Notes: generated by a model not told the origin, from the sequence alone. A DNA stretch of 64,000 bases from Halococcus sediminicola (GCF_000755245.1 NZ_BBMP01000021.1:62001-126000); one strand, 5' to 3'; shown: positions 1 through 9,600, counted from the stretch's first letter. Translations and numbers: made by a program.

Positions 1-542
1 AGAAGTACCCCCACGTGACTTACTTCCTGAACGGTGGGCGAGAAGTAGAGTTCGACGGCGAGCACAGAGAAATCATCGCCAGTCCCGACGTGCCGACCTA
101 CGACCACCAGCCCGAGATGAGTGCCGCGGAGGTGACGGACACGGCCATCTCGGTGATCGAATCCGAAGACCCGGACGTGCTGGTGCTCAACTACGCGAAC
201 GCGGACATGGTAGGCCACACGGGCGATTTCGCGGCGGCCGTCGCCGCGGTCGAAGCCGTCGATACCCAGCTGGCAAGGCTGATCGACGCCTGTCGTGGGG
301 CGGGCGGCGACGTGCTCGTGACCGCAGACCACGGCAACGCCGACGACATGGGGACTGAAGCGGACCCCGACACGACCCACACCACGAATCCGGTTCCGGT
401 CGTCTATCTCACGGCCGACGGTGACGACGGCGGCAAACGGATTCGAACCGGTGGCGAACTGTCGGACCTCGCGCCGACCGTCCTCGAACGCTGTGGTATC
501 GGGGTCCCCGACGCGATGACCGGCCGCTCGCTGCTGGAGTAG
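1..542 (+). CDS. gpmI: 2,3-bisphosphoglycerate-independent phosphoglycerate mutase, C-terminal part
   Basis: Partial gene: the reading frame is already open at base 3 (K-Y-P-H-V-T-Y-F-L-N-G-G), so the start lies before the window. About 180 C-terminal residues are present. GpmI interconverts 3- and 2-phosphoglycerate in glycolysis and gluconeogenesis using Mn ions and a phosphoserine. Alkaline-phosphatase-superfamily metal-site motifs are visible: NYANADMVGHTGD and VTADHGNADDM, followed by the conserved tail LAPTVLERCGIGVPDAMTGRSLL. It ends directly against the convergent amidohydrolase gene, with no gap between the two stop codons. Confidence 0.95.
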   Translation, partial: KYPHVTYFLNGGREVEFDGEHREIIASPDVPTYDHQPEMSAAEVTDTAISVIESEDPDVLVLNYANADMVGHTGDFAAAVAAVEAVDTQLARLIDACRGAGGDVLVTADHGNADDMGTEADPDTTHTTNPVPVVYLTADGDDGGKRIRTGGELSDLAPTVLERCGIGVPDAMTGRSLLE

Positions 543-2066
543 TCAGCGCGCGTCGTGAACGACCTCGCCATCGACGACCGTCATCGCCACGTCGATGCCG
601 GCGATATCGGAAGTATCCCACGGCGAACTATCGAGCACGACGAAATCCGCCTTCTTTCCGGGTTCGACCGTTCCCAGCCGATCTTCGTCGAATCCAGCAT
701 ACGCTGCGCCCGACGTGTACGCACGGAGCGCCTCGGTCACGGTGAGTCGCTGGCGTTCCACCGGAGCGTTGACCGCTTCGTCGATTCCGAAAAGTGGGTC
801 GAGCGGCATGCAGTCGCTACCGAAGGCGATCCGGACCCCCGCATCGAGTAGCTCTCGGAAGGGGTTCGACCGCTTTCGGCGCTCGGTCCCCAAACGAGCG
901 TCGTAGAGACCATCGTCGTGTGCCCACCGGAGGAAGTTCGGCTGGACCGACGCCACGACGTTTATGCTGGCGAGGCGCTCGATCGCTTCCGCCGATGGGA
1001 GTTCGGCGTGTTCGATGCGGTGGCGTGCGTCCGGGTCGATGTCGGCATAGGCGTCGAGCACTTCGTCGATGGCCGCGTCGCCGATGGCGTGGGTGGTCAT
1101 CTGGAGGTCGGCGTCGTCGACGCGCGCGGCGATATCGTGGAGTTCGGCGGGCGGGACGACCCATTGGCCCGTTCCGTCGCCGTCGGCGTACGGGTCGCCG
1201 AGTTTCGCCGTGCGACCGCCGAAACTCCCGTCGGTGAACGTTTTGATTCCACCCGTGCGGACGAACTCGCTGCCGTGATTGGTCGCCAGTCCAGTTTCGA
1301 CCACCGCATCGAGGTGGTCGGCCCAGTAGTTGATGCGCACGCGCAGCGCGAGGTCGCCATCCAAATCGAGGTCACGATAGACCCGCGGCGCGTGTGACTG
1401 TCGAACCATATCGTGCACACCAGTGACGCCGAGTTCGTGAGCGCGCTCTTGGGCGGCGAGTAGCAACTCGCGCGTCTCGGCCCGGTCGGGGGCGATGGCC
1501 GACCGAACCGGTTCGAGCGCGTCCTCGACGATCACACCCGTGGGGTCGCCGTTCTCCTGTCGGACGTCCCCGTCCGGCATCCGCTCGGTGAATCGGTCGA
1601 GAACTGCACTACTGACGCCGGCGGTGTGCATGTCCTCGCGGAACGCCACGACCGGCCGGTCGGTGCTCACACCGTCCAGATCTGCACGGGTGAGATAGCG
1701 CGAGTCGTCCCACTCGCTCTCGTCGTAGCCGTAGCCCAGCACCCACTCGCGGTCGGTCTCGTCCGCGCGGGCTGTGAGCCGCGAAACGGCTTCGGCGGGC
1801 GAATCAGTTCCTGAAAGGTCGGCGTGGACGAGGCGCTTGCCGACTTCGGCCATATGCGTGTGGGCGTCGATGAACCCCGGCAGGACGACGCGACCAGCGA
1901 GGCCGATTGTGGTGGTGTCGACACCATCCAGAAAGTCGATCTCGTAGGCCGAGTCCACCCGGACGACCTCGCCGTCGCGCACTGCGAGCGCGTCGACCGT
2001 CCCGTCGGGATCTCCGAGCGTGTGGATTTCGGCGTTCGTGAGCACGAGGTCGGCAGACTCGGTCAT
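543..2066 (-). CDS. amidohydrolase (YtcJ-like, metal-dependent hydrolase)
   Basis: About 507 residues. It belongs to the amidohydrolase superfamily, YtcJ/amidohydrolase-3 type. The metal-binding GFIDAHTHMAEVG follows an N-terminal beta-sandwich strand. TTHAIGDAAIDEVLDAY and RIEHAELP supply further histidines, and the C-terminus has the GTVEPGKKADFVVLD motif that closes the beta-sandwich in this family. The substrate is unknown; relatives hydrolyse amide or cyclic amide bonds. I chose the internal ATG (MTESADLVL) at 2066 over the ATG at 2081 because homologous enzymes begin close to this segment. It diverges from hmgA across about 80 bases. Confidence 0.85.
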   Translation of the reverse strand: MTESADLVLTNAEIHTLGDPDGTVDALAVRDGEVVRVDSAYEIDFLDGVDTTTIGLAGRVVLPGFIDAHTHMAEVGKRLVHADLSGTDSPAEAVSRLTARADETDREWVLGYGYDESEWDDSRYLTRADLDGVSTDRPVVAFREDMHTAGVSSAVLDRFTERMPDGDVRQENGDPTGVIVEDALEPVRSAIAPDRAETRELLLAAQERAHELGVTGVHDMVRQSHAPRVYRDLDLDGDLALRVRINYWADHLDAVVETGLATNHGSEFVRTGGIKTFTDGSFGGRTAKLGDPYADGDGTGQWVVPPAELHDIAARVDDADLQMTTHAIGDAAIDEVLDAYADIDPDARHRIEHAELPSAEAIERLASINVVASVQPNFLRWAHDDGLYDARLGTERRKRSNPFRELLDAGVRIAFGSDCMPLDPLFGIDEAVNAPVERQRLTVTEALRAYTSGAAYAGFDEDRLGTVEPGKKADFVVLDSSPWDTSDIAGIDVAMTVVDGEVVHDAR

Positions 2067-2144
2067 GCCTTCGCAAGGCACGGCCGGCGCGAAAACGCTT
2101 CGGGATAGCGGAACTGGTTAGGACCCACCAATCGAGAGGGAGGT

Positions 2145-3356
2145 ATGACCGACGCCACGGACCTCGCCGCGCGCGTCCGCGAGGGCGACATCGCGCTTCA
2201 CGAACTGGAAGCCCACACGGATGCCGACACCGCCGCCGCCGCACGCCGACGGGTCATCGAATCCGAAACCGACGCGCGACTCGATACCGTAGGGGACTAC
2301 GGCATTGACGCCGCCGACGCCGAGCCGAACATCGAGAACATGCTCGGTACTGTGCAGATTCCGCTGGGCGTCGCCGGCCCGCTCCCGGTGACCGGCGAGC
2401 GCGAGGAGAGGAAAGAATACCTGCCGCTCGCGACCACCGAGGGCGCGCTCGTCGCCAGCGTGAATCGCGGCTGTGCGGTGATTCGGGCGGCCGACGGTGC
2501 GAACGCCCGCGTCACGAAACGAGCGATGACGCGCGCACCGGTCTTCCGAGTAAGTGACATCGTCGAGGCTCAAGCGGTCGTCGAGTGGGTCCGGGATAGC
2601 CACGAGGCGCTCGCCGCGGCCGCCGAAGCGACGACGAGCCACGGCGAACTCGTCGAAATCACCCCCTACGCGGTTGGCGATTCGGTCTTTCTCAGGTTCG
2701 GCTACGACACGAAGGATGCGATGGGGATGAACATGGCGACCATCGCCACCGGCGAGGCCTGCGAGGTGGTCGAGCGTGAGACGCCGGCCGAACTCGTCGC
2801 GCTCTCGGGCAACCTCTGTACGGACAAGAAACCGGCCGCCATCAACGCCGTCGAGGGCCGGGGCAGGAGCGTCACCGCCGACGTGCGGATTCCGAACGAA
2901 GTCGTGGAAGAACGACTGCACGCCACGCCCGAAGCGATCGCCGAGATCAACACGCGCAAGAACCTCGTCGGGTCGGCCAAAGCCGGGAGTCTCGGGTTCA
3001 ACGCACAGGCCGCGAACATCGTCGCCGCCGCGTTCTTGGCGACCGGACAGGACGCCGCACAGGTCGTCGAGGGGGCCAATGCCATCACCACAGTCGAGGC
3101 CCGCGATGACGAACTCTACGCGAGCGTCTCGTTGGCCAGTCTGGAGGTCGGAACAGTAGGGGGAGGGACGAAACTCCCGACCCAGTCGGAAGCGCTCTCG
3201 GTGCTCGGCCTGCGCGGCGGCGGCGACCCGCCGGGTACGAACGCCGACCGCCTCGCCGAAATCATCGCTGCGGGAGCACTCGCCGGCGAGCTGTCCCTCC
3301 TGGGGGCGCTCGCCTCGCGGCACCTGTCGAGCGCGCACGAAGCACTCGGGCGATAG
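2145..3356 (+). CDS. hmgA: hydroxymethylglutaryl-CoA reductase (NADPH)
   Basis: 403 residues, the usual length of archaeal class I HMG-CoA reductases. It reduces HMG-CoA to mevalonate, the committed step toward isoprenoid ether lipids, carotenoids and quinone side chains. Visible signatures are ENMLGTVQIPLGVAGPLPV at the start of the catalytic domain, DAMGMNMAT in the nucleotide-binding part and GTVGGGT near the C-terminus. Catalytic residues fit the family: Glu in TTEGALVAS, Lys in DKKPAAIN, Asp in GQDAAQ and the C-terminal His in SAHEALG. There is no membrane anchor, as expected for archaea. The GGPP synthase gene at 36.7 kb acts later in the same lipid pathway. Confidence 0.97.
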   Translation: MTDATDLAARVREGDIALHELEAHTDADTAAAARRRVIESETDARLDTVGDYGIDAADAEPNIENMLGTVQIPLGVAGPLPVTGEREERKEYLPLATTEGALVASVNRGCAVIRAADGANARVTKRAMTRAPVFRVSDIVEAQAVVEWVRDSHEALAAAAEATTSHGELVEITPYAVGDSVFLRFGYDTKDAMGMNMATIATGEACEVVERETPAELVALSGNLCTDKKPAAINAVEGRGRSVTADVRIPNEVVEERLHATPEAIAEINTRKNLVGSAKAGSLGFNAQAANIVAAAFLATGQDAAQVVEGANAITTVEARDDELYASVSLASLEVGTVGGGTKLPTQSEALSVLGLRGGGDPPGTNADRLAEIIAAGALAGELSLLGALASRHLSSAHEALGR

Positions 3357-3408
3357 GGCGGGTCGCTACCGGTGCCGACATAAACCACGAGCGAGAAACG
3401 GGGACGCC

Positions 3409-3777
3409 ATGACCGAAATCGAACGCGTCGTCCTCGACCCCGACCTAGTCGTCACGGCGCTCCAGCAGAAGTACGTCGAATCGATGCCCGGCGAACCGGC
3501 GATTCGCGTCAGTTCCGATGGGGAGACCGAGCTGGTCGCCAACGAAGACGGGTTCACCCAGCCCGAGTCGGGCGTCGCACTCCGTCCAGAACGGTTCGTC
3601 GGCGACCTCGACCTGCCCGACCCCGATGCGGATCTCGACGACGGAGAAATCGAAAAACTCGCCGAGCGTCTCGGCACGGAGGTGCGCCCGGAACTCGTCG
3701 AGGAGGTCGACCTGAACGCCGACCGCGAGGGCGACGAACACGTCGTCCCGATCGAGTACCCCACGAGCGATCCCTGA
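3409..3777 (+). CDS. conserved acidic hypothetical protein
   Basis: 122 residues, acidic, with no signal peptide or membrane segment. It starts MTEIERVVLDPDLVVTALQQKYVES and ends VVPIEYPTSDP. I do not recognise a named domain. Codon use matches the neighbours. It follows hmgA by about 50 bases on the same strand and could be cotranscribed. Its stop codon abuts the stop of the convergent ABC permease gene. Confidence 0.75.
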   Translation: MTEIERVVLDPDLVVTALQQKYVESMPGEPAIRVSSDGETELVANEDGFTQPESGVALRPERFVGDLDLPDPDADLDDGEIEKLAERLGTEVRPELVEEVDLNADREGDEHVVPIEYPTSDP

Positions 3778-5022
3778 CTATTCGTAGCGCAGCGCGTCGA
3801 TGGGGTCGACGCTGGCTGCACGCCACGCCGGATAGAGGCCCGCAACGACCCCGACGAGGACACCCACGACGACGGCGACGGCGAACCAGCCGTACGCCGG
3901 CGTGAACGCCACCTCGGCGTAGACCGTCGCGCCGTAGCTCACCGCGATACCGAGCGGGAGGCCGAGAACGGCTCCCACGGCACCCAAGACGGTGGCCTCG
4001 GCGAGGAACAACCCCATCACGTCGCGGTTGCGCGCGCCGACGGCCTTCATGATCCCGATCTCGCGGGTGCGCTCGGCGACGCTGACGAGCATGATGTTGG
4101 CGATGCCGATGGCCGCGACGACGAGCGCGATCACTGCGATGGCCGTCACGAATCGCGTTACCTGCCCGACGATATCCTGGATCTCCTCGACGAAGTCGCC
4201 GCTCGTCTGCGCCGTCAGTTCGACCGATTCAGGCTTCAGTTCGGCCGCATCGGACCTTGCGAGATAACGCTGGACGCTTCCCTTGACCGTGTTCACCTGC
4301 GCCGGGTCGGCGACGACCGTGAGTTGGGGGTAGGCACGCTGGCTCGCGCCGACGGCCGGGCTCTCCAAGGTGCGCTCGTAGAATGGGTCGGTCGGCACGT
4401 AGAACCGCGGCTGGCTGGAGAAGGAGGCGAACGGCAGTTGGCCGGCCGTCCGGTTGACGACGCCGACCACTTCGACGCTCGTCTCGTTCCCGTCTTCGGA
4501 CGAAATCGAGAGCGTGTCGCCGACCGAGAGGTTCCCCTCGAAGGCCCGTCTGGCCGATCGGCTGATGACCACTTCTTCGGAGCCGGAGCGAAAGGCCCGG
4601 CCCGCGACGACCGCATCCCGCGGGAACGAGGCGGGCGTGGTGGCAGTGATCTGGGTTCTCGAAACCGTGTCGTTCGCGTGTGTGAGAGCATTCACGCGGA
4701 CGTTTCCGCGCGGAAGGACCTGCCGTACGCCTTGTGTCCTCTCCAGTTGGTCGATATCGTGTTCGGTGAACACGGGCTGGCTGACACCGCCGAAACCCGG
4801 TCCGCCATCGTCGTCGCCGGCCGGCGTTGGGAGCACATAGACGTTGCTCGCACTCGACGAGCCGACCTCGCTCACGATGTCGGCCTCGACGCTCGCCCCG
4901 ACCGAGGCGAAGGTCACGACCGACGCGATCCCGATGACCACACCGATCACCGTGAGCGCCGACCGCAACTTGTGCGAGCGGATCGACCGCCCGGCCATCC
5001 GCAGCGTCTCGCGGGCGTCCAT
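3778..5022 (-). CDS. ABC transporter permease, MacB/FtsX type
   Basis: 414 residues. Layout is MacB-like: an N-terminal membrane segment (about residues 20-42, LRSALTVIGVVIGIASVVTFASVG), a long extracytoplasmic domain, then three membrane helices in the C-terminal FtsX domain (roughly 285-310, 335-360 and 375-400). The cytoplasmic loop AERTREIGIMKAVGARNRDVMGLFLAEA is the typical coupling element. Such proteins export lipoproteins, peptides or drugs, or act as mechanotransmitters, rather than import solutes. It lies directly downstream of its ATPase gene; the ATPase stop and this ATG are adjacent. Confidence 0.92.
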   Translation of the reverse strand: MDARETLRMAGRSIRSHKLRSALTVIGVVIGIASVVTFASVGASVEADIVSEVGSSSASNVYVLPTPAGDDDGGPGFGGVSQPVFTEHDIDQLERTQGVRQVLPRGNVRVNALTHANDTVSRTQITATTPASFPRDAVVAGRAFRSGSEEVVISRSARRAFEGNLSVGDTLSISSEDGNETSVEVVGVVNRTAGQLPFASFSSQPRFYVPTDPFYERTLESPAVGASQRAYPQLTVVADPAQVNTVKGSVQRYLARSDAAELKPESVELTAQTSGDFVEEIQDIVGQVTRFVTAIAVIALVVAAIGIANIMLVSVAERTREIGIMKAVGARNRDVMGLFLAEATVLGAVGAVLGLPLGIAVSYGATVYAEVAFTPAYGWFAVAVVVGVLVGVVAGLYPAWRAASVDPIDALRYE

Positions 5023-5754
5023 CTATGCGCTCCGCCCCGTCCCGTCGAGCCGTTCGGTTTTCTCGATGAGTCCGTCACGAATGTGGACGATCCGCTCGGC
5101 GTGCTCGGCGATGGCGCGTTCGTGGGTTACCAGCAAGACGGTGTTGCCGCGGGCGTTCACGTCGTCGAGCAGCCCCATGATCTCGGCCCCGGTCTCGGTG
5201 TCGATGTTGCCGGTCGGCTCGTCGGCGAGCACCACGGCAGGGTCGGGCGCGAGCGCCCGCGCGATGGCGACGCGCTGGCGCTGCCCACCCGAGAGTTCGT
5301 TCGGACGATGGTCGAGGCGGTCGCCGAGTCCCACCAGCGAGAGCAGTTCGCGGGCGCGCTCGCGGCGGCGCTCGCGCGGCCAGTCGTCGAACAGGAGGGG
5401 GAGAGTGACGTTCTCGATCGCGTCCATCCGGGGCATGAGGTTGAACGTCTGGAAGACGAAACCGATCTCCGTTCCCCGAATCCCGGCGCGTTCGGCCTCC
5501 GAATCCGTCCCGACGTCGTGGCCGGCGACCTCGACGCGACCCTCGGTCGGCGTGTCGAGCGCACCGACGAGGTTCAACAACGTGCTCTTGCCCGAACCGC
5601 TCGGCCCCATCACGGCGGTGTACGAGCCCGCAGCGAGCGTGAGCGAGACGCCGGCGAGCGCCTCGACCGTGCCGCCGAGGTCGTAGGTCTTCCGCACGTC
5701 CGCGAGTCGGACCACCCGGTCGTCGGCCGACGGCGTCTCGGCTGTGGAACTCAC
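5023..5754 (-). CDS. ABC transporter ATP-binding protein, MacB/LolD type
   Basis: About 243 residues from a GTG start at 5754 (VSSTAETPSADDRVVRL). An upstream ATG at 5823 is possible but adds a non-homologous leader. Walker A is GPSGSGKST, the signature is LSGGQRQRVAIARAL and Walker B is VVLADEPTGNID, followed by a switch His in VTHE. The segment ALDTPTEGRVEVAGHDV is typical of the LolD/MacB/FtsE group. It energises the permease encoded just downstream. The LolA-like protein encoded divergently at 5878 suggests a shared role in handling lipoproteins or surface proteins, which is inference. Confidence 0.92.
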   Translation of the reverse strand: MSSTAETPSADDRVVRLADVRKTYDLGGTVEALAGVSLTLAAGSYTAVMGPSGSGKSTLLNLVGALDTPTEGRVEVAGHDVGTDSEAERAGIRGTEIGFVFQTFNLMPRMDAIENVTLPLLFDDWPRERRRERARELLSLVGLGDRLDHRPNELSGGQRQRVAIARALAPDPAVVLADEPTGNIDTETGAEIMGLLDDVNARGNTVLLVTHERAIAEHAERIVHIRDGLIEKTERLDGTGRSA

Positions 5755-5877
5755 TGCGAACGATAGCGGACACGGCCCAATGAAGATGTCGTCGCTCGAC
5801 CCGTGAGCGCGGTCGTTCCGCAAGGATAGAACCGTATCGACCGTGGGTATTTACTCGTCCAGTGCGAAGGATTGACG

Positions 5878-7041
5878 ATGGACGATTCCGGAACCCGTGG
5901 GCGCGTCTCGCCCGCCATCGCCCTCGTGCTGGTCTGCGTCGTGGGGGCGGTCGTCGGCGGCGTGGCGTTCGCACAGACGACCGACGGCCCGTCCGGCGAG
6001 GCGATTCTCGAGGATACCCAGGAGAAGTACGAGAGCGCCGAGACGCTCACCGGTAGCGCCGAAATCACGATGTCGAACGCGAGCGCGAACCACACCGGCA
6101 CCGTCGAGTACGCCCTCGCCGACGACGAGGGAGCGCGCGTCGCGCTCACGACAGACGGCCGAACGGTGACGATGGGTACCAACGGCAGCGTCGCGTGGGT
6201 CGATTCGCCCACACTCCAGCGCACGTGGGCCGTCGAGAACGCACGGGACACCAGCGAGGTCTGTGAGGCGGCCCGCGAGCGCGCGGCGACGTTCGACGCC
6301 AACGACTCGGCCCCCGGTGCCGAGACAATGGAGGCGGCCGCCGCGAACCTCTCGACGGTCGACTGCGAATCACTGCCGGCCGAGTGGGACGAAGCGAACG
6401 ACTCACTCCCGACGAATCTCTCCGAGGCGAACCTCTCTGCGACCCGGACCGGCACCGAGACCGTCGAGGGAGTCGAGGCCTACGTCGTTTCGCTCAGCCA
6501 CGACGACGAGAGCGTCGACGTCGAGGGCACGATGTGGGTCGCGACGAACGACTCGCGGCTGCTCAAAGCCCGTGTCACCGACGGGGTGAACGCGACGACC
6601 GTGCGCTACGACGACCAGCGCTTCAACGCCAGCGTCCACGAGAGCACGTTCGCGCCGCCGGCCGACCGTGAAGAGAGTGCAACCGAAACCTACGACGATT
6701 TCGACGCCACCGACGAGGCGTTCGACGGCGACTTGCCGAAACTCGCCGCCGACGGGTTCGAGTTCGACGAGGCAACCATCGCAGGGACCGGCGACGGCAC
6801 ACTCGTCGCCCAACAGTACGCTGACGGCGCGACGAACGCCACGCTCGTCACGGCCGACGGCGAGCAAGTCCCCTACGAGCAGTTGAACGGAACTGATGTC
6901 GAAATCGATGGGACGGACGCGACCGCGGCGACGATGCAGGGCCGGACGGTGGTCGTCTGGAGCGACGGAGAGACCACACACGCCATCGTGACCGACGAAT
7001 CGACCGACGAGGCGATCGCGCTCGCCGAAACCGTCGAGTGA
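5878..7041 (+). CDS. LolA-like exported protein
   Basis: 387 residues from ATG at 5878; a TTG two codons earlier is less likely. One hydrophobic segment at about residues 13-33 is a signal peptide or membrane anchor, so the rest probably faces outside. The domain beginning GEAILEDTQEKYESAETLTGSAEITMSN resembles the outer-membrane lipoprotein-sorting (LolA) fold that haloarchaea carry in several copies. The protein is rich in Asp, Glu and Thr and has several N-glycosylation sequons (NAS, NHT, NGS). It is transcribed away from the MacB-type ABC pair. Confidence 0.75.
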   Translation: MDDSGTRGRVSPAIALVLVCVVGAVVGGVAFAQTTDGPSGEAILEDTQEKYESAETLTGSAEITMSNASANHTGTVEYALADDEGARVALTTDGRTVTMGTNGSVAWVDSPTLQRTWAVENARDTSEVCEAARERAATFDANDSAPGAETMEAAAANLSTVDCESLPAEWDEANDSLPTNLSEANLSATRTGTETVEGVEAYVVSLSHDDESVDVEGTMWVATNDSRLLKARVTDGVNATTVRYDDQRFNASVHESTFAPPADREESATETYDDFDATDEAFDGDLPKLAADGFEFDEATIAGTGDGTLVAQQYADGATNATLVTADGEQVPYEQLNGTDVEIDGTDATAATMQGRTVVVWSDGETTHAIVTDESTDEAIALAETVE

Positions 7042-7044
7042 ACC

Positions 7045-7560
7045 TCAGATCGAGCGATACTGACCCCGGTGTTCGCTCGCCGCACCCCGGCGGACGAGTT
7101 TTTCGAGCGCGCGCTCGGTGAACTCCGCGGGGACATCGCGCTCGCGTGCGTAGGCGACGATTTCTTCTTCGGTCGGGCGGTCGAGATCGGCAAGCGCCGC
7201 ACGAACGGTTTCCATCCGGCTCTGGCTTCCACTGCCTTCGGTCGCACGCTCGCCCACCTCACGCACGCGTTCGGCATCGAGACCCGATCGGTCGAGGAAC
7301 TCCTTGTCACTCATCCCGCCGCTCTCGGCCCGTGATTCGAGATCGGCGAACGAGTCCAGTTCGTCGGGCGCGTGCTCGCTGCGATCCGTGAGCAGCGCGG
7401 TGCGGGCCTGGCGGGCGGCGTCGGCATCGTCGGTCTCGGCGAACTTCTTCAACCGCTCGAAGCGGTGGCGTTTTCGACAGGAGGGACATCGCGTCGTCTC
7501 CGGGCGGCCCTCGACCACCCAGAGGGTGCTGCACTCTCCGCAGCCGACCACCGCGTACAT
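7045..7560 (-). CDS. zinc-ribbon protein (DUF5817-like)
   Basis: 171 residues from ATG at 7560. The N-terminus MYAVVGCGECSTLWVVEGRPETTRCPSCRKRHRF is a four-cysteine zinc ribbon (CxxC...CxxC). The rest is helical and charged, with a winged-helix-like C-terminus (TEEEIVAYARERDVPAEFTERALEKLVRRG). From memory this matches the haloarchaeal DUF5817 family. A nucleic-acid-binding role is plausible but unproven. It converges with the LolA-like gene, leaving 3 bases between them. Confidence 0.8.
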   Translation of the reverse strand: MYAVVGCGECSTLWVVEGRPETTRCPSCRKRHRFERLKKFAETDDADAARQARTALLTDRSEHAPDELDSFADLESRAESGGMSDKEFLDRSGLDAERVREVGERATEGSGSQSRMETVRAALADLDRPTEEEIVAYARERDVPAEFTERALEKLVRRGAASEHRGQYRSI

Positions 7561-7620
7561 GGGTCGAACAGGAACCGGATTCAGTTGAACCTTTAGGTAC
7601 TCGCGGGGCGAGTGGCGGGT

Positions 7621-7956
7621 ATGGAAATCATCGGCACCGACAGCGACCCCACAGAGGCGCTCGACGGCGTTCGCCTCGCCCTGCTGGCCGGCGGCGAGGC
7701 AATGAACGTCCAGCAGTTCGCGATCGACCCCGGAGCCAGCGTGCCCGCCCACAGCCATCCCCACGAACAGGCCGGCTATCTGGTCGAAGGGACCCTGACG
7801 TTCGTTCTCGACGACGAGGAGCGCGAACTCGGCCCGGGCGATAGCTACGTGATTCCCGGCGGCGAGTCCCACGGGGCCGAAAATCGCGGCGACGAAACCG
7901 TTCGTGGTATCGACGTCTTCAACCCGCCGCGCGAAAATCCCGACTGGGCGGAGTGA
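7621..7956 (+). CDS. cupin domain protein
   Basis: 111 residues from ATG at 7621. A single-domain cupin barrel: motif 1 is PAHSHPHEQAGYLVEGTLTF, with metal ligands His, His, Glu, and motif 2 is GDSYVIPGGESHGAEN, with the last His. Small cupins of this type act as metal-dependent isomerases or dioxygenases or bind small ligands; the substrate cannot be told. It diverges from the zinc-ribbon gene over 60 bases. Confidence 0.9.
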   Translation: MEIIGTDSDPTEALDGVRLALLAGGEAMNVQQFAIDPGASVPAHSHPHEQAGYLVEGTLTFVLDDEERELGPGDSYVIPGGESHGAENRGDETVRGIDVFNPPRENPDWAE

Positions 7957-8007
7957 GAGACGACAGCCAGTCGGAACGACTACGGTTTTGGTTCCCGAAC
8001 GAACACC

Positions 8008-8238
8008 ATGAATCGGACGATTAGACGCACCGCGACGAGGGTCGGTCTCACGCTCTATCTCGTCTGGTTGTTGGCGGTCGTTGGGCTGGTCATCGCCCGC
8101 TTCACGCCCGGTCCGGTTCCCACAATCGTCGATCGAGTGGTCGTCGCCGGTGCAGGAGTAGGGTTCGTCATCGGGTTGGTGCGGATCGTCTCCCGAACGC
8201 CCCGATACGTCGAAAAAATCAGAGAACGAGTGTCGTAG
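8008..8238 (+). CDS. small membrane protein
   Basis: 76 residues with two predicted membrane helices (about residues 13-32 and 43-62), an arginine-rich N-terminus and a basic C-terminus (RTPRYVEKIRERVS). No family recognised. It follows the cupin gene by about 50 bases and converges with icd. Confidence 0.7.
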   Translation: MNRTIRRTATRVGLTLYLVWLLAVVGLVIARFTPGPVPTIVDRVVVAGAGVGFVIGLVRIVSRTPRYVEKIRERVS

Positions 8239-8244
8239 CCCGAT

Positions 8245-9498
8245 TCAGGCGTTCTGCTCGATGCTGTCGATGATGACGTCGGCGAACTCGCTGGTGGCGA
8301 GTTTCTCGCCGCCCTCGATCTGCCGGTGGATGTCGTAAGTGACCTTCTTCGCGGTGATGGCGTCCTCGACACCGTCGTAGATCAGGTCGGCGGCGTCCTG
8401 CCAGCCGAGATGTTCGAGCATGATGCGTCCCGAGAGGATCATCGCCGTCGGGTTGACCTTGTCCTGACCGGCGTATTTCGGCGCGCTGCCGTGGACTGGC
8501 TCGGCGAGGAAGCGCCCGTCGCCGATGTTCGCGCCGGGGGCGATGCCCAGTCCACCGATCTGTGCGCCCGCTGCATCCGAGAGGTAGTCCCCATTCAGGT
8601 TCGGCATGGCGAGGACGCTGTATTCTTCAGTTCGGGTGAGGATCTGCTGGAGCATGTTGTCGGCGATGCGGTCGTTGACCACTACGTCGGCGTCGGGCGC
8701 TTCGCCGTCGCGCTCGTCCCAGAGCGTGTCCTCAGTGATGACGTTTTCACCGTACTCCTCGCGGGCGACCTCGTAGCCCCAGTCACGGAAGGTTCCTTCA
8801 GTGAACTTCATGATGTTACCCTTGTGGACTAGAGTAACGGATTCACGACCGTTCGCGAGCGCGTAGTCGATGGCCTGTCGGACCAGTCGTTTGGTGCCGA
8901 ACTCCGAGATGGGTTTGATGCCGATGCCGACGGGTCCATCGTGAATCGACTCGGTGAAGCCCATCTCGTCCTCGACGAACTCGCGGACCTGCTCTGCCTC
9001 CTCGGTGCCGGCTTCCCACTCGATACCCGCATAGACGTCTTCGGTGTTCTCCCGGAAATTGACCATGTCCATCGCGTCGGGGTTCTTGACTGGCGAGGGA
9101 ACCCCGTCGATGTGGTAGGTCGGCCGCATGTTCGTATAGAGGTCGAGGCGTTTGCGCAGCGCGACGTTGAGGCTTCGGTAGCCCGCGCCAACAGGAGTGG
9201 TCAGCGGTCCCTTGATACCGACCTTGAACTCGCGCAGCGCGTCGAGGGTGTCGTCGGGGAGGTTCTCGTCGTACTGCTCGCGAGCGGATTCGCCGGCGTA
9301 GAGGCGCATCCAGTGGATCTCTTTCCCGGTGGCTTCGGCGGCCGCACCGAGCACTCGTTGGGCGGCCGGGGCGACGTCGGTCCCGATACCGTCGCCGTGA
9401 ATGATGGGAATGATGGGGTCGTCGGGGACTGCGAGTTCATCGTCGTCACTGGTTATCTGCTCGCCTGCGCCCGGAATCTCGACCTGTTCATAAGACAT
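8245..9498 (-). CDS. icd: isocitrate dehydrogenase (NADP)
   Basis: 417 residues from ATG at 9498 (MSYEQVEIPG). It catalyses oxidative decarboxylation of isocitrate to 2-oxoglutarate in the TCA cycle. Motifs are PIIPIIHGDGIGTDV at the N-terminus, the substrate loop PVKNPDAMDMVNFRENTEDVYAGIEW, and the metal and cofactor region NLNGDYLSDAAGAQIGGLGIAPGANIG followed by HGSAPKYAGQDKVNP. The length agrees with dimeric prokaryotic Icd. A longer upstream reading frame exists but is antisense to the asparaginase gene. It lies near porAB, another central-carbon enzyme. Confidence 0.96.
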   Translation of the reverse strand: MSYEQVEIPGAGEQITSDDDELAVPDDPIIPIIHGDGIGTDVAPAAQRVLGAAAEATGKEIHWMRLYAGESAREQYDENLPDDTLDALREFKVGIKGPLTTPVGAGYRSLNVALRKRLDLYTNMRPTYHIDGVPSPVKNPDAMDMVNFRENTEDVYAGIEWEAGTEEAEQVREFVEDEMGFTESIHDGPVGIGIKPISEFGTKRLVRQAIDYALANGRESVTLVHKGNIMKFTEGTFRDWGYEVAREEYGENVITEDTLWDERDGEAPDADVVVNDRIADNMLQQILTRTEEYSVLAMPNLNGDYLSDAAGAQIGGLGIAPGANIGDGRFLAEPVHGSAPKYAGQDKVNPTAMILSGRIMLEHLGWQDAADLIYDGVEDAITAKKVTYDIHRQIEGGEKLATSEFADVIIDSIEQNA

Positions 9499-9600
9499 AC
9501 CCCGGGATTCGCTCGGCCGTGCTAAAAGGGCTGTCTTTCGCCAGCGCTCGGCCGCTCGATGGGTCGTGACGATTATGCCCCTCGCCGTCGCGCTTTCGCC